Position numbers and translations under genes: made by a program. Below are positions 42,449 to 52,338 of a stretch of DNA of 64,000 nucleotides, in pieces. The stretch is from contig DASYPQ010000021.1 of NCBI GenBank assembly GCA_036006425.1, positions 124,001 to 188,000 of the forward strand. The letters are read 5' to 3'. This DNA is from DASYPQ01 sp036006425 (lineage in GTDB: Bacteria > Planctomycetota > UBA1135 > GCA-002686595). The notes under the pieces were generated by a model. That model worked only from the letters and a program-made list of their open reading frames with translations. It was not told where the DNA came from and ran no database searches. The first letter of the stretch is position 1. Each line of letters begins with the position of its first letter.

Positions 42449-44565
42449 CCGTCGAGCTCGACGAGATAGCCGAGATCGCGGAGGAAGGACTGCATCCGGC
42501 GCGGGGTGCCGTGCGCCTTGAGTCGCGTCGTCCTCTCGTCGAGGACCGCGGAGAGCACGGGTTTCACGCCCGGATCCTGCTGGAAGCGCTTCGCGATCTC
42601 CGGGTTCTCCGCGCGCACGACGTAGTCGGGCGCGAGGCGCAGGAGTCCCGCCTGCGCGGCCCAGTCGCGGATCGAGTACAGGACGTTCTGCGGCACGGGC
42701 GTCCGCGAATGGCCTTCGAGAGTCCCGACCATCCGCTTCAGGAACATCCCTTCCGCGAGCGCGCGGTGCACGGTCTTCTCCGTGATCCGGAAGTGGAGGA
42801 CGCTGTCGAGCCGCTCGCGCACGCAGAAGCGGTCGAGGTCGTGGATCAGCTCGCCGTCGTCCCCGGTCGGGAACAGGACGACCTCGAAGTCGGGCGTCAC
42901 GACGAGGCTGCCGGTGCGCGAGGTCGCGCCGGGAGCGCCGTCGACGATCCCGAGCAGGCGCGCGCCGATCCGCGTCAAGCGCATCGCGACCGGCCGGCCG
43001 GACCGGTCGTAGCCGAGGTCGACGACGCCGAGGAGGTGCAGGCGCTGCCGCACCCATCCCGCGAGGTTCCACGCCATCCGCTGCAGGTCCTCCATCGGCG
43101 CGTACGTACCGGCCTGGAACCGTCCGGCGAAGCACTCCTCCACCGAGAGCTCGTCGAGGCTCGAGAGGTACGTGTTCCGCGCGAGGAACGGGCAGTACAT
43201 CAGGTCGTACCAGACCTGCGGCTCGACGCGCTTCAGGATCCGCAGCAGCGTGCGCCGCATGCGCACCTGGTGGTACGGCTCGCCCGGCAGGCCCCGCTCC
43301 TCGACCGCGTACTCGAGGAGGCCGTGCAGCTTCGCCTCGAGGTCGCGCGGCTCCCACTCGCGCCCGACGCCGGTCAGCGCGAACGTGCGCTCGCCGGTCG
43401 ACTCGATCAGCCGCGCGTGGCGCGCGAATCCGTAGATGAACGTGAGCACGGCCTCGCGCGAGAGCTCGCGGCCGGGATTCGGGATCAGCTCCTCCTGGAT
43501 GCGCTTCTCCGTCGTCTTGAAGATCTCGCCGCGCACGGTGAAGCGCACGTCGTGGTCGAGGATGAAGCCGATGAAGCGCGAGAGGTTCGAGGCGAGGTCG
43601 ACGCCGTGCTCGGACTCCTCGTGCGGGCTGTCGGGGTCGCCCGGGACCGCGACGCGCCGCAGCCACGCCAGCGCGACCTCGTTGAACACGATCAGCGTCT
43701 CGTCGTGGTGGTGGATGCCGTAGCGCCCGAGCTCGACGCGCTCGACCGTGCCGATCAGCGACTCCTCGAGGACCGCGCGCCAGCGCCGCCCGTCCCACGT
43801 GAGCCCGGTCTCGAGGCGCTCGAACAGCGCGCGCGGGAGCAAGCCGCCGAACTCGACGATCGTCTTCTCGACGAGAGCCCGCAGCGCCGGCTCGAGGCGC
43901 TCGACGCGGCCCGCCGCGCCGGGCTCGTTCGAGTACATCTTGTAGAGCTCGCGCAGCCGCGACGGCGGCGTGCGCGAAGAGCGCGACGGGTCGTCGTAGC
44001 GCCGGTCGAGGTGCCCACGCAGCGTGAAGAGGTCGAAGACGCCGCGCCGTTTCGCCCGGCGCTGCCGCAGGATCGCGTCGCCGAGGTCGACGGGGACGGC
44101 GTAGGCGCGCCCGGCCCGGTCCTCGCCGCGGATCTCGACGAGCAGGCCGTGCCGCACGAGCATCGCGAGCCCCGCGTCGAGGTCGTACCGCGAGAGGTAG
44201 GCGAGGCTCTTCGAGTTCAGGAGCTCGAGGAGACCCGCCTGGTAGCGCGCGGCGGCGAGGTGCAGGTCGAGCAGAGCCGCGAGGCGCTTGCCGAGCGAGA
44301 CGGCGCGCGCCTCGACGAGCGCGGGGTCGGCCATCCACTCGACGACCTGCGCGCGGATCGCGGCGGCATCCTCGGGACAGCGCGCCGAACCCTTGCCGGC
44401 CCAGAAACGGAAGAGCTCGGGGAGATCCGCCTCGGCGATCGCGGCCACGGCGTCGCGGCCGTGCGGCCGGTGCGGGCGCCGCGCGACGCCGTCGGCGGCC
44501 TGCACGACGGGTTCCGGGACCGGCAGGCGCGGTCCGTCCGGTCGCTTCGAGTCGCCGTGCCTCAT
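42445..44565 (-). CDS. XPB-helicase partner protein (helicase-associated XPB/Ssl2 N-terminal domain family)
   Basis: A 706-residue protein without a P-loop. The C-terminal third contains the helicase-associated domain related to the XPB/Ssl2 N-terminus (VTPDFEVVLFPTGDDGELIHDL, RVEPQ, VHRALAEGMFLKRMVGTLEGHSRTPVPQNV in pieces, then IRDWAAQAGLL). Winged-helix-like segments occupy the N-terminal half. In actinobacteria a protein of this kind is encoded beside the XPB helicase, and the same pairing is seen here, with start and stop overlapping (ATGA). It probably loads or regulates the helicase. Confidence 0.82.
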   Translation of the reverse strand: MRHGDSKRPDGPRLPVPEPVVQAADGVARRPHRPHGRDAVAAIAEADLPELFRFWAGKGSARCPEDAAAIRAQVVEWMADPALVEARAVSLGKRLAALLDLHLAAARYQAGLLELLNSKSLAYLSRYDLDAGLAMLVRHGLLVEIRGEDRAGRAYAVPVDLGDAILRQRRAKRRGVFDLFTLRGHLDRRYDDPSRSSRTPPSRLRELYKMYSNEPGAAGRVERLEPALRALVEKTIVEFGGLLPRALFERLETGLTWDGRRWRAVLEESLIGTVERVELGRYGIHHHDETLIVFNEVALAWLRRVAVPGDPDSPHEESEHGVDLASNLSRFIGFILDHDVRFTVRGEIFKTTEKRIQEELIPNPGRELSREAVLTFIYGFARHARLIESTGERTFALTGVGREWEPRDLEAKLHGLLEYAVEERGLPGEPYHQVRMRRTLLRILKRVEPQVWYDLMYCPFLARNTYLSSLDELSVEECFAGRFQAGTYAPMEDLQRMAWNLAGWVRQRLHLLGVVDLGYDRSGRPVAMRLTRIGARLLGIVDGAPGATSRTGSLVVTPDFEVVLFPTGDDGELIHDLDRFCVRERLDSVLHFRITEKTVHRALAEGMFLKRMVGTLEGHSRTPVPQNVLYSIRDWAAQAGLLRLAPDYVVRAENPEIAKRFQQDPGVKPVLSAVLDERTTRLKAHGTPRRMQSFLRDLGYLVELDG

Positions 44566-46322
44566 CGCGCCGACCCCGACAACGCTTTCTCCTCGACGAT
44601 CTCGTACGTGTACCCCTGCTCCGTCAGGAACAGCTGGCGGCGCTGCGCGAAGTCCTGGTCGCGCGAGCCGAGCGTCACGATCGAGTAGAAGACGGCTCCC
44701 GATCCGTCGGCCTTCGGCCGCAGAATGCGCCCGAGGCGCTGCGCCTCCTCCTGGCGCGACCCGAACGTCCCGGAGATCTGGATCGCGACGTTCGCGTCGG
44801 GGAGGTCGATGGCGAAGTTCCCGACCTTCGAGACGACGAGGACGCGGATCTCGCCCGACCGGAACGCGGCGTACAGGCGCTCGCGCTCGACGACCGGCGT
44901 CTTGCCCGTGATCAGCGGTGCCGCGAGATGCCGCGCGAGGGCGACGAGCTGGTCGATGTACTGCCCGATGACGAGCACGCGCCCGTCGTGGTGGCGCGCG
45001 ATCAGCTTGTCGACGACGGCGATTTTCGCGGGGTTCTCGCTCGCCACGCGGTACTTCCCGCGCGCGTCCGTCGAGGCGTACAGCGACCGCAGCGGCGCGT
45101 CGAGCGGCACGCGCACCTCGACGCAGGCGGCGGCGGCGATGAAACCCTGGCTCTCGAGCACCTTCCAAGGGACGTCGCAGCGCTTCGGCCCGATCAGGCA
45201 GAAGACGTCGTCCTCCTTGCCGTCTTCGCGGACGAGCGTGGCGGTCAGGCCGAGCCGCCGGCGCGCCTGGAGGTCCGCGGTGACGCGGAAGACCGGCGCG
45301 GGCAGGAGGTGCACTTCGTCGTAGACGATCAGCCCGAAGTTCTGCCGCGAGAAGAGCCCGATGTGCTCGAACGCGTCCGTCCGCGCGCGCCGCCACGTGA
45401 GCATCTGGTACGTCGACACCGTGACCGGCGCGACGACCTTCTCCTCGCCCGTGTACTCCCCGACGTCCTCGGGCCGCAGCGCGGTCTTGTCGAGGAGCTC
45501 CTCGCGCCACTGCCGCACCGCGACCGTGTTCGTGGTGAGGATCAGCGTCTTCGCGCCGACCATGTTCATCACCGCCATGCCGACGACGGTCTTGCCCGCT
45601 CCGCAGGGCAGGACGACGACGCCGCTGCCGCCGAGCACCGAACCGCCGGCCCAGAACGCGTGCGCGGCCATCTTCTGGTACGCGCGCAGGGCGAAGTCGC
45701 GGCCCGCGAGCGTCCGGTCGCGCAGCGGGATCGGGAACGGATCGCCGTCGACGTAGCCGCCGCGGTCGTCGACCGGGTACCCGATCTTGATCAGCGCCTG
45801 CTTGATCGATCCGCGCTGCAGCGGCGCGACGAGCACGCGGCCGGACTTGTCGATCTCGACGAGCTTGCGGATCGATTCGTGCCCGAGCACGTCGCGGAGC
45901 GCCTCGGGGTCGCTCGCCGCGAGCTCGAAACGGCCCTCGGTGGCGCCGTCGCGCTCGATGCGCAGCATCCCGTACCGCCCGGTCCACTCGCGGATCTCGG
46001 CGAGCACGTTGCGCGGCACGGGGACGCAGGAGAGGTCCTGGAGGATCTCCTCGATCCGCTCCGCGCGGATCCCCATCGCCGCGGCGTTCCAGATCGAGAC
46101 GGGCGTGATCCGGTACGTGTGCAGGTAGTCCGGGCTCTTCTCGAGCTCGGCGAAGAGCGCGAGGAGATCGCGCGCCTCGGCGTAGCGCGGGTGCTCCTCC
46201 GTCAACGGCCGACCCTGCTCGTCGCGCGCCGGACGCCCGTGTCCGTCGACGACTGCGCGCACGGTGTGGAGCATCAGCGAGCGGTCGCCCTGGACGATCA
46301 GCGGGTTGTCGGCGCGGATCAC
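44562..46322 (-). CDS. XPB/ERCC3-type DNA helicase
   Basis: A 586-residue superfamily 2 helicase. The N-terminal domain (NPLIVQGDRSLMLHTV; SPDYLHTYRITPVSIWNAA) matches bacterial XPB. The motor has Walker A LPCGAGKTVVG, the DEVH box IVYDEVHLLP, the motif III region LGLTATLVREDGKEDDVF (carrying the XPB RED motif) and a C-terminal motor with QEEAQRLGRILRPK. Length is normal for bacterial XPB, which has no nuclease fused. The GTG start at 46322 overlaps the uvrA stop, tying it to nucleotide-excision repair genetically. Confidence 0.93.
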   Translation of the reverse strand: MIRADNPLIVQGDRSLMLHTVRAVVDGHGRPARDEQGRPLTEEHPRYAEARDLLALFAELEKSPDYLHTYRITPVSIWNAAAMGIRAERIEEILQDLSCVPVPRNVLAEIREWTGRYGMLRIERDGATEGRFELAASDPEALRDVLGHESIRKLVEIDKSGRVLVAPLQRGSIKQALIKIGYPVDDRGGYVDGDPFPIPLRDRTLAGRDFALRAYQKMAAHAFWAGGSVLGGSGVVVLPCGAGKTVVGMAVMNMVGAKTLILTTNTVAVRQWREELLDKTALRPEDVGEYTGEEKVVAPVTVSTYQMLTWRRARTDAFEHIGLFSRQNFGLIVYDEVHLLPAPVFRVTADLQARRRLGLTATLVREDGKEDDVFCLIGPKRCDVPWKVLESQGFIAAAACVEVRVPLDAPLRSLYASTDARGKYRVASENPAKIAVVDKLIARHHDGRVLVIGQYIDQLVALARHLAAPLITGKTPVVERERLYAAFRSGEIRVLVVSKVGNFAIDLPDANVAIQISGTFGSRQEEAQRLGRILRPKADGSGAVFYSIVTLGSRDQDFAQRRQLFLTEQGYTYEIVEEKALSGSAR

Positions 46323-49300
46323 GACGCCACCCCCGATCGCCGCAGACGCGACCGCGCCGCGGTCTTCGTCCCGCGCACGTCCGCGCGGCCGAGCTCGCGC
46401 GCGAGGAACGGCCCGGTGATCGACGCAGGATCCGCAGCGAGCTCGAGCGGCGTGCCCGCGGCGACGACGCGGCCGCCCTCGGCGCCGCCTTCCGGTCCGA
46501 GCTCGACGAGGCGGTCGCAGATCGCGAGGAGCTGCGCGTGGTGCTCGATCACGAGGACTGCGTCGCCGCGCGCCGCGAGGCGGTCGAGGACGCGCGCGAG
46601 GTGGACGAGGTCGCCGGCCGAGAGGCCCGTGCTCGGCTCGTCGAGCACGATCACGCTCCGCAGGTCGGCTTCCGCGCGGAAGAGCTCCGACGCGAGCTTC
46701 ATGCGCTGCGCTTCGCCCGACGAGAGCGTCGTCGAGCTCTGCCCGAGCTGCAGGTACCCGAGCCCGACGTCGGAGAGCGTCCGGAGGATCGTCGCGATCG
46801 CCGGCAGATCCCGGAACATCTCGAGCGCCTCCGTGACCGTGAGCGCGAGGACGTCCGCGATCGAATGGCCGCGCCAGCGCACTTCGAGCACCGGGGCGGC
46901 GTAGCGCTTCCCGCCGCACTCCTCGCACACGAGCCAGAGATCGGCGAGGAACTGCATCTCGACTTGCGTCGCGCCCTTGCCTTCGCACGCCGGGCAGCGC
47001 CCTTGCGGGCTGTTGAAGGAGAATCGCGACGCCTCGAACCCGCGCGCGCGCGCTTCGGGCAGGCGCGCGAAGAACTCGCGCAAGGGCTCCATGACGCCGG
47101 TGTACGTCGCCGGGCACGACGCCGGCGTGCGCCCGATCGCGCCCGCGTCGACGACGACGATGCGCGCGAGGGCCGGCGGGCGCTCGACGCGGGTCCAGCG
47201 GCCGTTCGCGCGCTCTCCGCGCAGCGCCGGCACGAGCGTATCGAGCACGAGCGTGCTCTTCCCGGAGCCCGACGGCCCGCACACGCCGGTCATCTCCCCC
47301 AGCGCGAACTCGAGGTCGACGCCGCGCAGGTTGTGCACGCGCGCGCCGCGGATCTTCACGCGACCGCCTTGCGCCGCCTCGGGCGAGCGCGGGGTCTCCC
47401 GGACGAGCCGGATCTCTCCGCGCAGCGCCGCTCCGGTCGCGGACGTCGGGTGCGCGGCGACTTCCGCGGGCGGTCCCGCGACGACGACGCGCCCGCCTTC
47501 GCGGCCCGCGCCGGGCCCGAGGTCGACGACCCAGTCCGCCTGCTCCATGAACGAGAGATCGTGCTCCACGACGATCACCGTGTTGCCGCGCGCGCGCAAG
47601 TCGCGGAGCGCGAGCGCGAGCTTCTCGACGTCGCGCGGGTGCAGGCCGACGGTCGGCTCGTCGAGGACGTAGCAGACCCCGACGAGCTGCGATCCGAGCG
47701 CCGCCGAGAGCCGCACGCGCCGCGCCTCCCCGCCCGAGAGCGTCGCCGTGTGCCGGTCGAGCGTCAGGTACGCGAGACCGACGCGGTCGAGCAGCGCGAG
47801 GCGCGAGCGCACTTCCGCGACGACGGCTCCGACGGCCGCGGCCGTCTCGCGGCGCGAGCCCGCGGTCTCGATCCACGCGAGCGCGCCCTCGACCGGGAGC
47901 GCGAGAACCTGTGGCAGCCGCAGCTTCGCGAGAGTCACGGCCGAGTACTCGGGCTTCAGCCGCTCGCCGTGGCAGACGGAGCACGCGCGCCGCGTCATCA
48001 CCTGCTCGAGGATCGCGGCCCATTCGGCGTCCTCGGTCTTCTGGTGCCAGGCGTCGACGTGTCCGCACAGGCCCTGCCAGGTCGCGGTGAAGCGCTCCTC
48101 GATCTCGGCGTTCTGCGTCGTGCGCTCGATCTTGACCTGGTAGACGGGCTTCGCGCCCTCGCCGTGCGCGATCAGGCGCCGCTCCGCGTCCGCGAACTCG
48201 CGCCACGGACGCCGGAGGTCGACCTTGTGGACGCGCGCTACCTCCGCGAGCAGCCGTTCGTAGTAGCCGCGCCCCTTGACGAGCCAACGCTCGAGCTTCT
48301 TCACGATCGCGCCGTCGCCGATCGCGCGCGCGGGATCGGCGAAGAGCTTCTCCTCGTCGCACGCGAAGCGCTCGCCGAGCCCGCCGCAGGCCTCGCAAGC
48401 TCCGACGTGCGTGTTGAACGAGAAGTGCCGCGGCTCGAGCTCGCCCTGGATATGGAAGCCGCAGATCGGGCAGACCCCGCGCGTCGAGTACTCGCGGCGC
48501 AATCCGGCCCGGTCGCGCACGGCGACGCGCCCCGACACGCCTTCCGCCTGCTCGACCGCGTCGGCGATCCGGCTCTTCACGCCGGCCGCGAAGGTGAGTC
48601 GGTCGATCACGAGATCGACGGCGGCGCCTTCCGCGATCTTCGGGATCTCCCCGTCGAGGCGGACCTCGGCGCCGTCGACGAGCACGCGCGCGAATCCGGC
48701 CGCGCGCCAGGCCGCGGCACGCTCTTTCAGCTCCTTCGCGGGCTCCGCGATCGGCGCGACCAGCCAGCCCGCGCGCCCGTCGAACTCCGCGACGATGCGC
48801 CGCGCGATACGGCTCGCGTCGCTCGTCTCGAGCTTCTCGCCGTGGTTCGGGCAGTGCCGCGTCCCCGCGCGCGCGAAGAGCACGCGCAGGTGGTCGTGGA
48901 TCTCCGTCGTCGTCGCGACCGTCGAGCGCGGGCTCCCGCCGAACGCGCGGCCTTCGACGGCGACGGACGGGCCGAGGCCGTCGATGCTGTCGACCGGCGG
49001 CCGATCCTTCGTCCCGAGGAACTGGCGCGCGTAGGTCGAGAGCGACTCGACGAAGCGACGCCGCCCTTCGGTGTGGATCGTGTCGAGGGCGAGCGAGCTC
49101 TTTCCCGAGCCGCTCGGACCCGTGACGACCGTGAGGGCGTCGCGCGGCACGTCGACGTCGACGCCCTTGAGATTGTGCGTGCGCGCCCCGCGGATCGAGA
49201 TCGTGCGCGCGGCCTCGGCGTGCGGCTCGCTCGTCCCCCCGCGCGGTGCAGGCGTCGCGAAGCTCTTCGCGCGCGCGCGCCGCAGCGCGCGCAGCACCTC

Positions 49301-52117
49301 GCCGGTCGGCGAATCTTCCGTGCGCTCGATTGCCTCCGGGGTCCCCTCGGCGACGACGTGCCCGCCCGCCGCGCCGCCTTCGGGTCCGAGCTCGATCACG
49401 TGGTCGGCGGCGAGGAGGAGATCGAGGTTGTGCTCGACGACGACGACGGTGTGCCCGAGGTCGACGAGCTTCTGGAACGCGGCGACGAGTCGCGCGACGT
49501 CGGCGAGGTGCAGGCCGGTCGTCGGCTCGTCGAGGAGGTACAGCGTCTGGCCGCCCCTCAGGCCTCCGGGTCGGCGCTGGAGCTCCGTCGCGAGCTTCAT
49601 CCGCTGCGCTTCGCCGCCCGAGAGCGTCGTCGACGGCTGTCCGAGCGTCACGTACGAGAGGCCGATCTCGACGAGCACCTCGAGCGGCCGCGCGATCTTC
49701 GGGTGGTCGCGGAAGAGTTCCAACGCCTCCTCGGCCGTCATCGCGAGGACGTCCGCGATGCTCTTGCCGCGGTACCGCACCTCGAGCGTCTCGGCCTGGA
49801 AGCGGTGCCCGCCGCACTCCTCGCAGGGCACCGTCACGGGCGCCAGGAACTGCAGCTCGACGAGCTTCGCCCCGCCGCCGCCGCAAGCTTCGCAGCGCCC
49901 GCCGGCGACGTTGAACGAGAACCGCGACTTGCCGTAGCCGCGCATCTTCGCCTCGGGGAGCGCCGCGAAGAGGTCGCGGATCGGCGTCAGGACGCCCGTG
50001 TAGGTCGCGGGATTGCTGCGCGGCGTCCGGCCGATCGGCGAGCCGTCGACGGTGACGATGTCCTTCAAGATCTCGAGACCGACGATGCGGTCGTGCGCCT
50101 CGGGCTCGGGCGCCTCGCGGCCGAGGTGCCGCCGCGCCGCGCGCTCGAGGATCCGGCTCGTCAGCGTCGTCTTGCCCGAGCCGCTCACTCCCGCCACCAC
50201 GGTCAACGTTGCTAGCGGGAAGCGCACGTCGACGTCCTTGAGGTTGAACGCGCGCGCGCCCTCGACGACGACCGCGAGGCCGTTGCCCTTCCGCCGCGCG
50301 CTCGGCGCCGGCAGCGCGATCTCGCCGCGCAGGAGCCTCCCCGTCGGCGTGTCCGCGCGCGCGACTTCCGCGGGCGTCCCGACCGCCGCGATCCGTCCTC
50401 CGTGGCGCCCCGCGCCGGGGCCGACGTCGACGAGCCAGTCCGCGGCGCGCAGCGTCGCCTCGTCGTGCTCGACGACTACGACCGTGTTCCCGATGTCGCG
50501 CAGGCGCTCGAGCGCGCCGAGCAGCTTCTCCTGGTCGCGCGCGTGGAGGCCGATCGACGGCTCGTCGAGGACGTAGAGGACTCCTTGCAGTCCCGCGCCG
50601 AGCTGCGCCGCGAGCCGGATGCGCTGCGCCTCGCCCGACGACAGCGTGTCGGCCGAGCGGTCGAGCGTCAGGTACGAGAGGCCGACCTCGGCGAGGAACA
50701 CGATCCGCCGCCGGATCTCGGTCAGGAGGTCGCGCGCGATCCGCGCCTCGCGCTCCGTGAGCGCGAGCGCCGCGAGGCGCCCCTCGAGCTCGGAGACCGG
50801 CGCGCGCGTCAGATCGGCGAACGAGGCACCCCCGCACGTGACCGCGTTCGCCGCGGGCCGGAGGCGGCTCCCCTCGCACGCGCGGCACGTGCGCGTCGCG
50901 AGGTAGCGCTGCGCCTGCTTCTTGTGCGCGCCCGAGAGCGCGCCCTTCTCGACCGCGGCGATCACGCCCCGGTACTTCCGCTTCCAGCGCGCCGAGCCCT
51001 GGTACTTCTTCCCGTTCCAGTTGAACTCGTCCTCGAAACGCTCCTCGCCCGTGCCCTCGAGCACGATCTTCTGCGCGCGCTTCGAGAGCTTCTTCCAGGG
51101 CGTATCGAGGTCGAAGCCGTGGGCCTCCGCGATCTTCTCGAGGAACGCGAAGTCTGCGCGCGGGAACAGGAGGCCCTTGCCGGACGCGAGCGTCACGGCG
51201 AGCGCGCCGCCGCGGATCGAGAGCGCGGGATCGCGCACGAGCGCCGCCGCGGAGGCCGAGAGCCGCACGCCGAGGCCCTGGCATTCGGGACAGGCGCCGT
51301 GCGGCGAGTTGAAGGAGAAGAGGCGCGGCTCGAGCGGCGGCGTCTCGGCGCCGCAGCCGGGGCACGTGCGCGACGTCGAGAAGGCGCGGTCGCCTTCGGG
51401 CGCCGACACGACGACCTCGCCGTTCGCGAGAGCGAGCGCGCTCTCGAGCGCTTCGCGCAGCCGCGCCGGAGTCTCCGGATCGGGCTTCAGCCGGTCGACG
51501 ACCGCCTCGATCGTGTGCCGCTCGTAGCGCGCGAGCTCGGGCTGCTCCTCGATGCGCACGATCGCGCCGTCGATGCGCGCGCGGACGAATCCCTTCTTCC
51601 GCAGATCGTCGAGCAGAGCGCGGTGGCTCCCCTTGCGGTCCTTCAGGATCGGCGCGAGGAGGACGACGTTCTGGCCGGCGTAGTCGCGCAGGACTTGCTG
51701 CGCGATCTCCTCGGGAGTCTGCGAGCGGACGGGGAGTTTGCAATTCGGGCAGTGCGCGCGACCGGCGCGGGCGAAGAGGACGCGCAGGTGGTCGGTGATC
51801 TCGGTGAGGGTCCCGACGGTCGAGCGCGGGCCGCGGGAGACGGAGCTCTGGTCGACGGCGATCGCGGGAGAGAGGCCCTCGATGCTCTCGACGTCGGGCT
51901 TCTCCATGTGCCCGAGGAACTGGCGGGCGTAGGCGGAGAGGGTCTCGAGGAAGCGGCGCTGGCCTTCGCGGTAGAGGGTGTCGAAGGCGAGGGAGGACTT
52001 GCCCGAGCCCGACACGCCCGTGACCGCGACGAGGCGGTTCCTCGGGATGTCGACATCGACGCCCGCCAGGTTGTTCTGGCGGGCCTTGCGGATCTGGATC
52101 AGGCCGTCCGTCATCAA
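46319..52117 (-). CDS. uvrA: Tandem-fused excinuclease ABC subunit A (double UvrA)
   Basis: A 1932-residue protein made of two complete UvrA units joined head to tail, the first to about residue 960 and the second from about residue 970. There are four Walker A motifs (GVSGSGKSSL, GVSGSGKTTL, GPSGSGKSSL, GPSGSGKSTL), four ABC signatures (LSSGEAQRI, LSGGEAQRM, LSGGEARRV, LSSGEAQRM) and zinc-binding pairs such as CPNC/CPECQ, CEACGGGG/CEECGG and CPACEGKG/CEECGG. UvrA normally works as a homodimer, so this fusion is an obligate pseudo-dimer with differing halves. Fused forms are known in chlamydiae and some planctomycetes. It begins a minus-strand operon with the XPB pair. Confidence 0.94.
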   Translation of the reverse strand: MMTDGLIQIRKARQNNLAGVDVDIPRNRLVAVTGVSGSGKSSLAFDTLYREGQRRFLETLSAYARQFLGHMEKPDVESIEGLSPAIAVDQSSVSRGPRSTVGTLTEITDHLRVLFARAGRAHCPNCKLPVRSQTPEEIAQQVLRDYAGQNVVLLAPILKDRKGSHRALLDDLRKKGFVRARIDGAIVRIEEQPELARYERHTIEAVVDRLKPDPETPARLREALESALALANGEVVVSAPEGDRAFSTSRTCPGCGAETPPLEPRLFSFNSPHGACPECQGLGVRLSASAAALVRDPALSIRGGALAVTLASGKGLLFPRADFAFLEKIAEAHGFDLDTPWKKLSKRAQKIVLEGTGEERFEDEFNWNGKKYQGSARWKRKYRGVIAAVEKGALSGAHKKQAQRYLATRTCRACEGSRLRPAANAVTCGGASFADLTRAPVSELEGRLAALALTEREARIARDLLTEIRRRIVFLAEVGLSYLTLDRSADTLSSGEAQRIRLAAQLGAGLQGVLYVLDEPSIGLHARDQEKLLGALERLRDIGNTVVVVEHDEATLRAADWLVDVGPGAGRHGGRIAAVGTPAEVARADTPTGRLLRGEIALPAPSARRKGNGLAVVVEGARAFNLKDVDVRFPLATLTVVAGVSGSGKTTLTSRILERAARRHLGREAPEPEAHDRIVGLEILKDIVTVDGSPIGRTPRSNPATYTGVLTPIRDLFAALPEAKMRGYGKSRFSFNVAGGRCEACGGGGAKLVELQFLAPVTVPCEECGGHRFQAETLEVRYRGKSIADVLAMTAEEALELFRDHPKIARPLEVLVEIGLSYVTLGQPSTTLSGGEAQRMKLATELQRRPGGLRGGQTLYLLDEPTTGLHLADVARLVAAFQKLVDLGHTVVVVEHNLDLLLAADHVIELGPEGGAAGGHVVAEGTPEAIERTEDSPTGEVLRALRRARAKSFATPAPRGGTSEPHAEAARTISIRGARTHNLKGVDVDVPRDALTVVTGPSGSGKSSLALDTIHTEGRRRFVESLSTYARQFLGTKDRPPVDSIDGLGPSVAVEGRAFGGSPRSTVATTTEIHDHLRVLFARAGTRHCPNHGEKLETSDASRIARRIVAEFDGRAGWLVAPIAEPAKELKERAAAWRAAGFARVLVDGAEVRLDGEIPKIAEGAAVDLVIDRLTFAAGVKSRIADAVEQAEGVSGRVAVRDRAGLRREYSTRGVCPICGFHIQGELEPRHFSFNTHVGACEACGGLGERFACDEEKLFADPARAIGDGAIVKKLERWLVKGRGYYERLLAEVARVHKVDLRRPWREFADAERRLIAHGEGAKPVYQVKIERTTQNAEIEERFTATWQGLCGHVDAWHQKTEDAEWAAILEQVMTRRACSVCHGERLKPEYSAVTLAKLRLPQVLALPVEGALAWIETAGSRRETAAAVGAVVAEVRSRLALLDRVGLAYLTLDRHTATLSGGEARRVRLSAALGSQLVGVCYVLDEPTVGLHPRDVEKLALALRDLRARGNTVIVVEHDLSFMEQADWVVDLGPGAGREGGRVVVAGPPAEVAAHPTSATGAALRGEIRLVRETPRSPEAAQGGRVKIRGARVHNLRGVDLEFALGEMTGVCGPSGSGKSTLVLDTLVPALRGERANGRWTRVERPPALARIVVVDAGAIGRTPASCPATYTGVMEPLREFFARLPEARARGFEASRFSFNSPQGRCPACEGKGATQVEMQFLADLWLVCEECGGKRYAAPVLEVRWRGHSIADVLALTVTEALEMFRDLPAIATILRTLSDVGLGYLQLGQSSTTLSSGEAQRMKLASELFRAEADLRSVIVLDEPSTGLSAGDLVHLARVLDRLAARGDAVLVIEHHAQLLAICDRLVELGPEGGAEGGRVVAAGTPLELAADPASITGPFLARELGRADVRGTKTAARSRLRRSGVAS

Positions 52118-52338
52118 GCCGGGGGGGCCTGCTTCGCCGGATTCCCGGGCGCTCGGGGGAGCCCTTTGCGCGGGTTTCGGGAGCCTGATGGAGCAGGGCT
52201 AGCCCCGCCATTCTACAGGCGGCTGCAAGGGGGGAAAGGGGTCAGATCGATCCGCCCGCGCTTCCGATTCGCCTGGTGGTGCCGGCGGAACTCGGGCGCG
52301 GTTGCCGCGCTCCTCCAGCGAGCACCAGCGGCGCCGCC
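52118..52338. other. Intergenic region upstream of uvrA and after the coiled-coil cluster
   Basis: A 221-base gap between the end of the 52339 gene and the uvrA ATG, both minus strand. A small inverted repeat CCGCC-8-GGCGG is at about 52203-52220 but is not followed by a T-run. The uvrA promoter should lie here, but I cannot name its elements, and no SOS (LexA) box of the usual CTG-N10-CAG or GAAC-N4-GTTC type is obvious. Confidence 0.45.

Noticed and set aside
42449..44565. TPP riboswitch controlling thiE
   Set aside because: thiE is internal to an operon with an overlapping upstream gene, leaving no leader, and no TPP aptamer boxes were seen.
52195..52225. Intrinsic terminator after the coiled-coil cluster
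   Set aside because: The inverted repeat is only 5 bp and is not followed by a T-run on the minus strand.
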